Shown one piece after another: positions 43,908 to 52,410 of a stretch of 64,000 nucleotides of DNA (positions are counted from its first letter, which is position 1; each line of letters starts with the position of its first letter). The stretch is from UBA10906 sp049296695 (GTDB taxonomy: Bacteria > Pseudomonadota > Gammaproteobacteria > Methylococcales > Methylomonadaceae): positions 16,540 through 80,539 of the forward strand of contig JBAQSX010000183.1 in the NCBI GenBank assembly GCA_049296695.1. The letters are read 5' to 3'. A program made the position numbers and the translations under genes. The notes below the pieces were generated by a model. It was given only the letters and a program-made list of their open reading frames with translations, ran no database searches and was not told where the DNA came from.

Positions 43908-44022
43908 GGAATGATTTATCAAATAGTCTTGATAAATTAGCTTGATAGTAATGAAACTATTAAGTTACAGCTTTTTTCAAAAGCATTTAATTACTATCTA
44001 AAATTGTGCAGAGTTGATTAAT

Positions 44023-44095
44023 GTAGGGGCAAATTATTATTTGCCCTTAATAACAAATGCTTGTTATCAAAGGGCAAATAGTAATTTGCCCCTAC
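44023..44095. repeat. MITE-like inverted repeat, family F, copy 3
   Basis: GTAGGGGCAAATTATTATTT / AATTTGCCCCTAC arms with a GGGCAAATA inner partner. It sits in the gap between convergent genes, close to the prlC stop. Confidence 0.75.
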
Positions 44096-44112
44096 GATTT
44101 CATTATTTTTAA

Positions 44113-46146
44113 TTACTGACTAATACCATTATGTCGCAATAGGGCATCAATTTCAGGTTTGCGTCCACGGAATTGAATAAATAAATCCATTGCGTTTTTA
44201 CTACCGCCTTGCTCTAAGATATTTGTTAAAAACGATTTTCCTGTCGCTTCATCAAAAATACCCTTTTCTTCAAATAAAGAAAAAGCATCGCTTGATAATA
44301 CCTCAGCCCATTTATAACTGTAATAACCAGCGGCATAACCGCCTGCAAAAATATGGGTGAAACTGTGGGCAAAACGATTAAAAGCAGGTGGTTTTATCAC
44401 TGCCACTTGAGAGCGGACTTTATTTAAAATCTCATAAATATAACCGACTTTTTTAGGGTCATATTCTTGGTGTAGACGGAAATCAAATAAACTAAATTCT
44501 AATTGGCGCACCATACCCATACCTGCTTGGAAATTTTTGGCCTTTTGCATATTATTTAATAATTCAACTGGCAAAGATTCACCTGTTTGATAATGCCCTG
44601 AAATTAAACCTAATGCTTGCGCGTCCCAACACCAGTTTTCCATAAATTGGCTGGGCAATTCCACTGCATCCCATTCCACGCCATTAATACCCGACACGCC
44701 TAGGTGATTAACTTGGGTAAATAAGTGCTGTGAACAATGTCCAAATTCATGAAATAAAGTAATGACTTCATCATGAGTCAATAAGGCAGGTAATTCAGCT
44801 GTCGGCGCGGTGAAATTACAAATTAAATACGCCACAGGCGTTTGCACTACGCCATTAAATTTCTTGCGACCCACGCAATCATCCATCCACGCGCCGCCAC
44901 GTTTATCGGCTCGCGCATAAAGGTCAACATAAAATTGTCCGCGTAATTGTCCTGTGCTGTCGTGAATTTCAAAAAAACGCACTTGTTCGTGCCAGCGGTC
45001 AAAGTCGCTTAGTTCATTAATTTTCATGCCGTAGAGTTTTTCAACAATGGCAAATAAGCCCGATAAAACTTTATCCACAGGAAAATAAGCCTTAACGGCT
45101 TCTTCAGATAATTGGTAATGATGCTGGCGCATTTTCTCAGAATAATAATTAAGATCCCACGGATGCACATCAATAATGTCGTGGAATTGTTTAGCATATT
45201 CATTGAGTTCAATTAAATCATTACGCGCTTGTCGCCATGATTTATCAGCTAAATCGGTCAAAAAGTCGATAACATCTTGGGGTTTTCCTGCCATTTTGGT
45301 GGCAAGCGAGTATTCGGCATAATTATCAAAACCTAAAATCTGAGCTTTTTCATGACGCAAGGTCAAAATCTGCTCCATAATCAAGCTATTATCCCAATGT
45401 CCGCCGCCTAATTCTGAGGCTTTAGTGCTGTAGGCTTCGTAAAGTTCGTGGCGCAAATGCCTGTCATCGGCATAAGTGAGTACCGCGTAATAGCAAGGAA
45501 ATTGCAAGGTTAATAAATAACCCTCTTCACCTTTGCTTTCAGCGGCTTGTTTGGCTTGCGCTAGAGCTGTTTCGGGTAAACCTGCTAAATCGCGTTTATT
45601 GTTGACTAGTTTTGTCCAAGCATTGGTAGCATCGAGGACGTTTTCAGCGTATTTGCTGGTTAAGCTGGAGAGTTCTTGTGCGATTTCTTTATAGCGTTGT
45701 TTTTTATCTTTTTCTAAGTCAATGCCAGATAAACGAAAATCGCGTAAGGTGTTGCGCAAGATTTTTTGTTGCGCGGTATCGAGTGAAGAAAATTCAGAGC
45801 CTTTGAGTATCATCCGATAAGCATGATACAAACGGCGGTTTTGTCCCATTTCGGTGCTGTAATCACTCAGCTTAGGCAAACAAGCATTATAAGCTAAGCG
45901 TAATTGTTCATTATTCATCACTGAATTGAGATGACTCACCGCTGACCATGCTTTGTGCAGTCTATCTTCAGCATTGGTGATAGGTTCAACAAGCCCCGCC
46001 CAAGTATAATTTTTTTTAGTTTGCAAGCGGTCTTCAACAACAGCGCGTGCTTCGTTTAATAACTGCTCAATAGCAGCTTCTATATGCTCAGGTTTGATGT
46101 TGGAAAATTGCGGTAGCGGGGTTTCTTCTAATAAAGGGTTATTCAT
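44113..46146 (-). CDS. prlC: Oligopeptidase A
   Basis: Zinc metallopeptidase of the M3 family that degrades signal peptides and short oligopeptides in the cytosol. 677 residues from ATG at 46146 (E. coli 680). The HEFGH motif in VITLFHEFGHCSQHLFTQ (about 465) and the downstream GVEWDAVELPSQFMENWCWD glutamate form the zinc site. The start MNNPLLEETPLPQFSNIKPE matches PrlC/OpdA. A TTG 12 nt upstream is also in frame but less likely. Confidence 0.96.
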   Translation of the reverse strand: MNNPLLEETPLPQFSNIKPEHIEAAIEQLLNEARAVVEDRLQTKKNYTWAGLVEPITNAEDRLHKAWSAVSHLNSVMNNEQLRLAYNACLPKLSDYSTEMGQNRRLYHAYRMILKGSEFSSLDTAQQKILRNTLRDFRLSGIDLEKDKKQRYKEIAQELSSLTSKYAENVLDATNAWTKLVNNKRDLAGLPETALAQAKQAAESKGEEGYLLTLQFPCYYAVLTYADDRHLRHELYEAYSTKASELGGGHWDNSLIMEQILTLRHEKAQILGFDNYAEYSLATKMAGKPQDVIDFLTDLADKSWRQARNDLIELNEYAKQFHDIIDVHPWDLNYYSEKMRQHHYQLSEEAVKAYFPVDKVLSGLFAIVEKLYGMKINELSDFDRWHEQVRFFEIHDSTGQLRGQFYVDLYARADKRGGAWMDDCVGRKKFNGVVQTPVAYLICNFTAPTAELPALLTHDEVITLFHEFGHCSQHLFTQVNHLGVSGINGVEWDAVELPSQFMENWCWDAQALGLISGHYQTGESLPVELLNNMQKAKNFQAGMGMVRQLEFSLFDFRLHQEYDPKKVGYIYEILNKVRSQVAVIKPPAFNRFAHSFTHIFAGGYAAGYYSYKWAEVLSSDAFSLFEEKGIFDEATGKSFLTNILEQGGSKNAMDLFIQFRGRKPEIDALLRHNGISQ

Positions 46147-46191
46147 GGTGTTACTCAAAGCACAAGGATTGGAATGAATGGAGTTTTAAAC

Positions 46192-46635
46192 TTACCGCTT
46201 AATTTGCACACTGCTATCAAAAAACACAGCCGTTTTCGATAAGCGGTCGTGCCAAGCACGTTTATCTTTGTCGATTAACATCCACAAAAATCCCAACCCA
46301 AAGAAACTCCATGAAATAAGAGCAGTACAGAAACGCAATAAAGCCAAACGCCAGCTAATCGGTTGTTGATTGATGGTTAATACTTTTAATTTCCATGCGC
46401 GTAATCCTAAGGTTTGTCCGCCATGCGTCCAAAACCAGCCATAAAAAATAAAGCTAACAATCAGTAAGTAGACAGGATAAAACACCTGTTGATGGGTAAA
46501 AGCTTGCCCCGCATTAAAAGGGAGCAGTAGAGCGGTTGCTAAAAACAGCACCGCGATTAGCAATAAAAAGTCATAAAGCATTGCCGCTAAACGACGGAAA
46601 AAACGAGGGGTTTGCCCTGAGGTGATTTGCGACAT
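46192..46635 (-). CDS. RDD-family membrane protein
   Basis: 147 residues from ATG at 46635. RRLAAMLYDFLLLIAVLFLA is the R-x-x-A-x-x-x-D first helix, HGGQTLGLRAWKLKV the second conserved motif, and FLWMLIDKDKRAWHDRLSKT the C-terminal signature. Such proteins are small and four- or five-helical, and are often linked to Na/H exchange or LPS export; the role here is unknown. A TTG alternative start lies 21 nt upstream. prlC follows 46 nt downstream. Confidence 0.88.
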   Translation of the reverse strand: MSQITSGQTPRFFRRLAAMLYDFLLLIAVLFLATALLLPFNAGQAFTHQQVFYPVYLLIVSFIFYGWFWTHGGQTLGLRAWKLKVLTINQQPISWRLALLRFCTALISWSFFGLGFLWMLIDKDKRAWHDRLSKTAVFFDSSVQIKR

Positions 46636-46662
46636 TAGCGGCAAGCTGCGTGGCAAAACGGA

Positions 46663-46842
46663 TTAATCTTTGAACAAAGACAATTTTTGTCCAAAATACA
46701 TACACATCGCCATTAACGCGCCCAGCATTAACAACGAAAACACAAAAGGCGGTCTGTGAAATAACAGAATGCCAAAATCAGTGACAAACAAGCTAGTTAA
46801 TAGCGGTTGGTCAATTAACGCATTAAGAATTTTTTTAAACAT
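46663..46842 (-). CDS. Small hypothetical membrane protein
   Basis: 59 residues from ATG at 46842, which is preceded by GGTGGG. Two hydrophobic stretches (LLTSLFVTDFGILLF and VFSLLMLGALMAMCMYFG) and lysine-bearing ends. No known family. It precedes the RDD gene by 28 nt. Confidence 0.55.
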   Translation of the reverse strand: MFKKILNALIDQPLLTSLFVTDFGILLFHRPPFVFSLLMLGALMAMCMYFGQKLSLFKD

Positions 46843-46857
46843 AAATAATCCCACCAA

Positions 46858-47250
46858 ATATAACTTATTAATTATTAAAATATTTTAAAGCCTCGCGCCG
46901 TAAGCGTTGCTTTGACTAAAAGACATAAGCCACTGATTTTCTGTCGTTAATGGTATCGCTGTACCACTTAACTTAAAGCAAACCATCCACTGTCTATTTT
47001 ACTCACTTGCCAAACATTCAATGTGTTATTTTGAGCTATCGCTTAAGTTTTCATTGCTCGCGATTTAACACATTTACTGTTGGGGTAATTTTAACAGCGT
47101 GAGCTTTATTTTGCTAAAATTTAAAAGCAATAAGAGCTGTTATTGCGCCGTCTACATCCCGTTGCCAAAGTGTAGAGTTTTATACAATTTAAGCCTAAAC
47201 AACTATCGATTTAGGTTCACAACTTTATCGCTGATTAGGCATTATTTAAA
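46858..47250. other. Gene-free stretch of about 390 bases
   Basis: Between the small membrane gene and the TPS-domain fragment. I see no ribosome-bound frame and no clear hairpin terminator. Confidence 0.4.
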
Positions 47251-48129
47251 TTACTCTGTTTGAATTTTCACACCTTCAAATATTAGTGAGTCTCCATTAT
47301 CATTAATATTATTTACCTTGTCGGTTTTGTAAGTGAAATTAACAGCCAATGAGTTGTGTTTTATTAAAGATTTTTTATTTATCATAATACGAGCTGAATT
47401 GCTCTCATTGCCTTCCACTAAAGTAGTGCTAACAACATCGGCATAATCAGATAATGTTAAAGAACTAGCATTAATTCTAATATTACCTGCATAATCTGTA
47501 CCCACACCTATTCCCACACCACCGCTTGAAGTAAAAGAAATTGTAAGAATGGGTTCATTATTAGGATAAATAATTCTGTTATAACAATTGCCATTGTTTA
47601 TAGGTTGGTTATTTGTATTTATCAAGAGTTCTTTGGCAAGGATAGTAACATTGCTATGATAATTATTAATACTACCGCTATCAATAACCACGTCATGCCT
47701 AGATGTTAAAGATAATTCATTTTGATGTTCAAGATTTAAATCTACATGATCAACTCTAATATCGCCACTCAAATTATTTAAAAAATCATTTTGTTGCGCA
47801 ATCGTTAAAGAACTGTCTTTTGTAGCATCAGGAAACATTAAACCATTGCCTTGCTCTTCATTATAATTAACAGTGCTTACATGAAACGTTGCTGGCACAT
47901 CAATTTTTGCGCCTCCTCCAAAAAAGATACCCGCAGGATTAATAAAATAAAAATTAGCATTTTTAATACTAGATATTAATGTTCCATTAATACGAGAAAC
48001 CTCGCCGCCCGTCACTCGACTAATGACATTTTTTAAATGATTACCTCCTTGAAATATAACTGCCTCACCTGTATTAATATCAAAGCTTTTAAAGCTATGA
48101 AAGAGATTATGATTTAAAGTTGTCCCCAT
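47251..48129 (-). CDS. Truncated filamentous-haemagglutinin / TPS-domain exoprotein
   Basis: 292 residues from ATG at 48129; the frame is open up to 48201 but enters the tmRNA terminator. LFHSFKSFDINTGEAVIFQG, NVISRVTGGEVSRINGTLIS, NFYFINPAGIFFGGGAKIDV and ATFHVSTVNYN are the two-partner-secretion domain (NPAGI motif), normally preceded by a signal peptide and about 40 residues that are missing here. It also ends soon after the domain, without the long repeat stalk such exoproteins carry. No TpsB transporter gene is adjacent. It looks like a remnant truncated at its 5' end. Confidence 0.8.
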   Translation of the reverse strand: MGTTLNHNLFHSFKSFDINTGEAVIFQGGNHLKNVISRVTGGEVSRINGTLISSIKNANFYFINPAGIFFGGGAKIDVPATFHVSTVNYNEEQGNGLMFPDATKDSSLTIAQQNDFLNNLSGDIRVDHVDLNLEHQNELSLTSRHDVVIDSGSINNYHSNVTILAKELLINTNNQPINNGNCYNRIIYPNNEPILTISFTSSGGVGIGVGTDYAGNIRINASSLTLSDYADVVSTTLVEGNESNSARIMINKKSLIKHNSLAVNFTYKTDKVNNINDNGDSLIFEGVKIQTE

Positions 48130-48200
48130 GTCTTGATTATTTATTAGTTTTGTTGCAACAAGTCTAATTGAAAAAACTATGCGAGTTATTTTTGAATACA

Positions 48201-48237
48201 AAAAAACCCGCCAAGTCTTGCGACTTGCGGGTTTTTT
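48201..48237 (-). terminator. Terminator of the tmRNA gene
   Basis: CCCGCCAAGTC/GACTTGCGGG stem with one bulged C and a 4-nt loop, flanked by A-run and T-run, so it can work in both directions. It lies 21 nt past the tmRNA 3' end. Confidence 0.85.
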
Positions 48238-48274
48238 ATTGTTATTACGTTTTAATCTGGTGGAGGCGGCGGGA

Positions 48275-48574
48275 CAGTAACCCCACTACTTTCGTAATGG
48301 ACTGGACTATTCCTTCATCTGGCAAATATAGTCACTGCAACTATTTTTAACCAGAGGGGTGTGTTTATGGAAGATATTTATATCTGCAAAAAAGCAAAAA
48401 TTCTCCCATCCTAGTGATTCTTATGAACTTATCACTTAGAACTCTATAAGTCTCTAGCGAGCTTACGGGTTTCCCCTTCACCCGACGGCGTTGGCATACA
48501 TTGTTATGCTTAGCTTTCACCGTTTGAACACCCTTTTCACATAAGTATCACTACTTATGGCAACTATTTTATTA
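48275..48574 (-). mobile_element. Group I-type intron in the tmRNA T-loop
   Basis: 300 nt, no open frame of note, so no homing endonuclease. The upstream exon ends in U and the intron ends in G, as the group I splice rules require; the joined exons rebuild the T-loop. Core-like elements: TAGAGACTTATAG (candidate P7 5' strand with P3 partner) and AGGAATAGTCCAG (P7 3' strand, S-like), pairing GACT with AGTC; CGGG...CCCG as a P5-like stem. Group I introns in the T-loop of tmRNA genes are known from a few bacteria. Subclass not determined. Confidence 0.85.
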
Positions 48575-48806
48575 ATCGAACCCGCGTCCGTAAGCACTCC
48601 GCCACAAGGTCTACATGCTTATCTCAACGTTAGATTTAGCTCATGATTTCCCGTTGAGCGGGGGAATGCACTTGCGATTCTGTAAAGTTTTAGCGCGTCC
48701 ACACCAGACAGATTTCAGCGCGATCTTATGTAAATGACCTCTGAACGTCTAGCAAGCTAAACTCCACCCGCATAAGCACAGATGGTCAGAGGAATGGAGG
48801 CCGTTG

Positions 48807-48845
48807 TTAAGCGGCGAGAGCCATTGAGTAGTTTTCGTCGTTTGC
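48807..48845 (-). other. tmRNA tag peptide frame, ANDENYSMALAA
   Basis: Twelve codons and a TAA stop, opening with the resume codon GCA. Matches the enterobacterial ANDENYALAA tag except for an inserted Ser-Met; the ALAA end recognised by ClpXP/SspB-type factors is kept. Confidence 0.9.
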
Positions 48846-49084
48846 GAATACTTAGTTTCTGTAGGATTTACGAGGTATACAGTCCTCGACATGCACTCTA
48901 GGTTTCGCTACCCACGTCGAAGCCAGGTCGCCCCCGTGAGACCTTATAGTCTACTGCATAAGCGCCATTGTGACTATATTTTTAGCAATATTTTTTAATC
49001 AATCTGTTTTAACAGCTTTGTGTCTTCAAGCATGTGATGCTATTGTACAATTACACATTTTTAACAAACTAAGCTATTAATTCT

Positions 49085-49573
49085 ATGCCCTCTTTTGACA
49101 TTATTTCTGAATTTGATTCGCACGAAGCCACTAATGCCGTTGACCAAGCCAGTAAAGAAGTGGATACCCGCTTTGATTTTAAAGGCACACAATCAAGTTT
49201 TAATTTAAATTTAAACGACAATAAAATTGTTATGGAGTCCGAATCGACTTTTCAATTGCAACAAATGTTTAGCATTTTATGCACTAAACTCAGTCGGCGC
49301 GGCATTGATATTAGTTGTATTGAAACGGGTGAGGCTAAAGGTAGTGGTCGTTTAATGCGTCAAGAAATTACTTTAAAACAAGGGATTGACAGCGTTTTAG
49401 CTAAAAAAATTGTCGCTTTAATTAAAGAAAAGAAACTTAAAGTTCAAGCCGCGATTCAAGGTGAAAAAGTGCGCGTGACAGGTAAAAACCGTGATGATTT
49501 GCAAGCCACTATTGCTATGATTCGCGAAGCTAAATTAGAACAACCTTTGCAGTTTGATAATTTTAGGGATTAA
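49085..49573 (+). CDS. yajQ: YajQ-family nucleotide / cyclic-di-GMP-binding protein
   Basis: 162 residues. PSFDIISEFDSHEATNAVDQ start, DTRFDFKGTQSSFNL and GSGRLMRQEITLKQGIDSVL segments, and a C-terminal VRVTGKNRDDLQATIAMIRE are typical of YajQ/DUF520. Some members (Xanthomonas, Pseudomonas) bind c-di-GMP and act with a transcription factor; others are chaperone- or RNA-linked. The stop codon overlaps the start of the DUF4390 gene by one base. Confidence 0.95.
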   Translation: MPSFDIISEFDSHEATNAVDQASKEVDTRFDFKGTQSSFNLNLNDNKIVMESESTFQLQQMFSILCTKLSRRGIDISCIETGEAKGSGRLMRQEITLKQGIDSVLAKKIVALIKEKKLKVQAAIQGEKVRVTGKNRDDLQATIAMIREAKLEQPLQFDNFRD

Positions 49574-50211
49574 TGAATAACTCATCGATATTCATATTAT
49601 TTATTAAAAGCAGTAGAGACGTTGCACCGCAACGTCTTTATCACCTTAATAAATTATGTAGCTATTTTTTAATTATTTTATTAAGCCTATTTTCTAATCT
49701 AGCCATTGCTAATCAGCAAACCGCGCAAATTAAAACGATTAGTACCACTATTGAAAATAAGCAATACACCTTATCGGCTGATTTAAATTATGCGTTAAGT
49801 GCTGAAGTTAAAGATGCTTTGCAAAATGGTGTGCCATTATTTTGGCAAGTGCAAATAAAAATCCAACAAGCGCGACCTTTATCTTTATTGTGGCATAAAA
49901 CCTTGCGTGAATTTGACTTGCGTTATCGTTTGCAATATCACGTTTTATTAAATATGTATCGGGTTAATAATGAAACTACAGGCGAAGTGGCTAATTTTTC
50001 CACTTTACCTGCGGCATTAGATTTAATGGCAACCTTGCGTCATATACCCTTAATTGCCATTGAAAAAGTGGCCGCTAATAGACCTAGTTTTATTGCACTT
50101 AAAATCAATTTTGACCGTAACGCATTACCGCTACCCCTGCGACAAACTACTTATCTTGATACTCAATGGTATCTTTCCAGCGACTGGACACAATGGCAAC
50201 TCAGCGAATAA
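49573..50211 (+). CDS. DUF4390 membrane-associated protein
   Basis: 212 residues. ATG at 49573 overlaps the yajQ stop (TAATG). The N-terminal 22 residues (with RDVAPQRL) are encoded by a dispersed palindrome (family D); the membrane segment SYFLIILLSLFSNLAIA only follows at about 30-46. LSADLNYALSAEVKDALQNG, PLFWQVQIKIQ and HKTLREFDLRYRLQYHVLL match DUF4390. This family is usually next to an NtrY-like kinase in gammaproteobacteria, as here (19-nt overlap). Function not known. Confidence 0.85.
   Translation: MNNSSIFILFIKSSRDVAPQRLYHLNKLCSYFLIILLSLFSNLAIANQQTAQIKTISTTIENKQYTLSADLNYALSAEVKDALQNGVPLFWQVQIKIQQARPLSLLWHKTLREFDLRYRLQYHVLLNMYRVNNETTGEVANFSTLPAALDLMATLRHIPLIAIEKVAANRPSFIALKINFDRNALPLPLRQTTYLDTQWYLSSDWTQWQLSE
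49617..49637. repeat. Dispersed palindrome, family D, copy 2, inside a coding region
   Basis: AGACGTTGC-acc-GCAACGTCT, the same element as 11342-11362, here read in frame inside the 5' end of the DUF4390 gene. Confidence 0.75.
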
Positions 50212-52334
50212 AACCCCCGATTAATCTCACTGTGTTAGTGCTGTTTGCTTTGATTTTATTATCATTGCAATTAATGAGTTCTGCCACGCAAGCCTCCTCA
50301 GAATTAAGTGAATTATATTCGTGGTTATTGGTAATTAATGGCTTAGGTTCAGTGGTATTACTGGCTTTAGTTGGAGCCAATATTGTCACCTTAACGCGGC
50401 AATTAAAAAAACGCGAAGCAGGTTCAAAACTCACCACGCGCATGGTGTCGCTGTTTGTGTTATTGGCTTTAGCCCCAGCCGCGATTGTGTTTTATTTTTC
50501 GATGCAGTTTTTACATCAAGGCATTGATAGCTGGTTTAATGTTGAAATTGACAGGGCAATGGAAGACGCGCTCGAACTCAGTCAAACCTCGCTAGACCAA
50601 CGTTTGCGCTGGCACACTAAACAAACCGAGCAACTCAGTGAAAGTCTCAGCACTACAACCGATAGTACCGCCGCCGCTGATTTAGAAGTGTTACGCAATA
50701 CCGCTGAAGCCGCTGAAATGACTTTGTTTTCACATCAAGGTCGGATTATTGCCTCCAGCAGTAGTAATCCTAGCGATATTTTACCCAGCTTGCCCGATGA
50801 ACATATCTGGCTACAACTCAGACAAAACGGACACTACGCCGCACTGACTCCTTTACGCAATGATGAGTTAATGGTGCGGGTGATTGTTAGCGAAAAAACC
50901 GCGCAACCCCGCTATCTGCAAGCCCTATATCCTGTGCCTGTACGCATGACTGATTTAGCCGATTTTGTGGAATTTGCTTTCGTGCGTTATCAAGAAATGA
51001 ATTATTTGCGCCACTCATTGCGGCTGAGTTTTTCGTTAGTGTTATCGCTGGTGTTATTGATGAGCTTACTCGCGGCGATTTGGATTGCGTTTATTAGCAT
51101 TCGCAATATTGTCGCGCCTGTGAAAGCTTTGGTGAAAGGCACACAAGCGGTGGCTTCGGGGCATTACGACCAACAATTGCCTGTGATTGCCCAAGACGAT
51201 TTAGGTTTTTTAGTGGAATCGTTTAACGAAATGACCCAACGCATTGCACGGGCGCGAGATGAAACAAGGCTCGCAGGCGTGGAAGTGGAAAATCAACGCG
51301 CTTATTTAGAAACTATTCTGGCAAATCTTACCGCTGGGGTGATTAGTTTTGATGCCGACCATCGCATTCGCACTGCCAATCAAGCCGCTTATAAAATTTT
51401 TCATATTGAAACAGACCAATTTATTGGACAAACCCTGTTAGAACTCGCAGAACATTATTGCGAACTTGCAGAGCCATTAAAAGCGATTCAGCGTTTATTA
51501 GAGCAAGCCGATACTATCTGGCAACAACGCTTAGCCTTTTTAGGTGCAAACGGACGACAAGAACTCTTATGCAGAGGAACGCCGCTGTTTACTGCCAAAT
51601 CTAGTCGTGCTGGCGCGGTGATTGTGTTTGATGATGTTACCGACTTAATTCAAGCCCAAAAAAATGCCGCTTGGGGAGAAGTGGCGCGGCGGTTAGCGCA
51701 TGAAATTAAAAATCCGCTCACGCCTATTCAATTATCTGCTGAGCGATTGCAACACAAACTTGCCGATAAACTTGCCGAAAATGATGCCGCCATGTTGCAA
51801 CGCTCAACGCAAACCATTGTGCAACAAGTGGAAGCCATGAAAGAAATGGTGGATGATTTTTCTGAATATGCAAAATCGTCTAAAAAACAAACTAGCGCAA
51901 TTAATTTGCCTAATTTAATTCAAGAAGTATTAGCCTTATATACCGCAAGACGCACCATTCAATTTAATACGCATTATGAAAGTGATGATTTAATGATTCA
52001 AGCCGACCCCATTAGTATGCGTCAGGTATTACATAATTTAATTAAAAATGCGATTGAGGCAATAGAGATTGAGGGTATTATTGATATTACTCTGCATAGA
52101 ATACAAAAGAATAATACTAATTTTATTGAAATTGCCCTATATGATAATGGCGCGGGTATTAAAGAAGAGCAATTAGAGCGTATTTTTGAACCTTATGTGA
52201 CGACTAAAGCTAAAGGCACAGGTTTAGGATTGGCAATTGTTAAAAAGATTATTGAAGAACACGGTGGCGCAATTTGGGTGGATACCAAACGCAATATTGG
52301 CGCGGGGTTTATTATTCAATTACCAGCGGTTTGA
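50193..52334 (+). CDS. NtrY-like sensor histidine kinase
   Basis: 713 residues from ATG at 50193 (MATQRIKPPINLTVLVLF); an upstream ATG adds nine residues. Two N-terminal TM segments, then LFVLLALAPAAIVFYFSMQF, a periplasmic-type sensing region, LVLLMSLLAAIWIAFISIRN, HAMP, PAS (ILANLTAGVISFDADHRIRT), HisKA with ARRLAHEIKNPLTPIQLSAE (His about 503), and HATPase_c with NLIKNAIEAIE and GTGLGLAIVKKIIEEHGG. In relatives the next gene is the NtrX sigma-54-type regulator; here a terminator and the convergent atp operon follow instead. Confidence 0.88.
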   Translation: MATQRIKPPINLTVLVLFALILLSLQLMSSATQASSELSELYSWLLVINGLGSVVLLALVGANIVTLTRQLKKREAGSKLTTRMVSLFVLLALAPAAIVFYFSMQFLHQGIDSWFNVEIDRAMEDALELSQTSLDQRLRWHTKQTEQLSESLSTTTDSTAAADLEVLRNTAEAAEMTLFSHQGRIIASSSSNPSDILPSLPDEHIWLQLRQNGHYAALTPLRNDELMVRVIVSEKTAQPRYLQALYPVPVRMTDLADFVEFAFVRYQEMNYLRHSLRLSFSLVLSLVLLMSLLAAIWIAFISIRNIVAPVKALVKGTQAVASGHYDQQLPVIAQDDLGFLVESFNEMTQRIARARDETRLAGVEVENQRAYLETILANLTAGVISFDADHRIRTANQAAYKIFHIETDQFIGQTLLELAEHYCELAEPLKAIQRLLEQADTIWQQRLAFLGANGRQELLCRGTPLFTAKSSRAGAVIVFDDVTDLIQAQKNAAWGEVARRLAHEIKNPLTPIQLSAERLQHKLADKLAENDAAMLQRSTQTIVQQVEAMKEMVDDFSEYAKSSKKQTSAINLPNLIQEVLALYTARRTIQFNTHYESDDLMIQADPISMRQVLHNLIKNAIEAIEIEGIIDITLHRIQKNNTNFIEIALYDNGAGIKEEQLERIFEPYVTTKAKGTGLGLAIVKKIIEEHGGAIWVDTKRNIGAGFIIQLPAV

Positions 52335-52353
52335 AAATATTAAATAGCAAATA

Positions 52354-52390
52354 AAAAAGCCCGATAATAATCAATATTACCGGGCTTTTT
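52354..52390. terminator. Bidirectional terminator between the NtrY-like kinase and atpC
   Basis: AAAAAGCCCG and CGGGCTTTTT arms with an internal ATAAT/ATATT partial pairing; T-runs on both strands. It ends the kinase gene from the left and the atp operon from the right. Confidence 0.85.
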
Positions 52391-52410
52391 ATTGATTGAA
52401 AAACCGAAGT

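Larger units (their letters stand above)
48258..48935 (-). ncRNA. ssrA: tmRNA (transfer-messenger RNA), interrupted by a group I-type intron
   Basis: Rescues stalled ribosomes by trans-translation with SmpB. The 5' end GGGGGCGACCTGGCTTCGACG (minus strand, from 48935) gives an acceptor stem GGGGGCG that pairs with CGCCTCC before ACCA at 48258. The tag frame lies at 48845-48807 and four pseudoknot-like stretches follow. The T-arm 5' strand GCGGGTTCGAT (to 48575) is separated by 300 nt from its partner TCCCGCCGCC (from 48274). Removing that segment gives a normal T-loop TTCGATT closed by GCGGG/CCCGC. Without the intron the RNA is 378 nt. Confidence 0.93.

Noticed and set aside
48168..48350. Plus-strand short frame over the tmRNA 3' end
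   Set aside because: It covers the tmRNA terminator and exon 2 on the opposite strand; not a gene.
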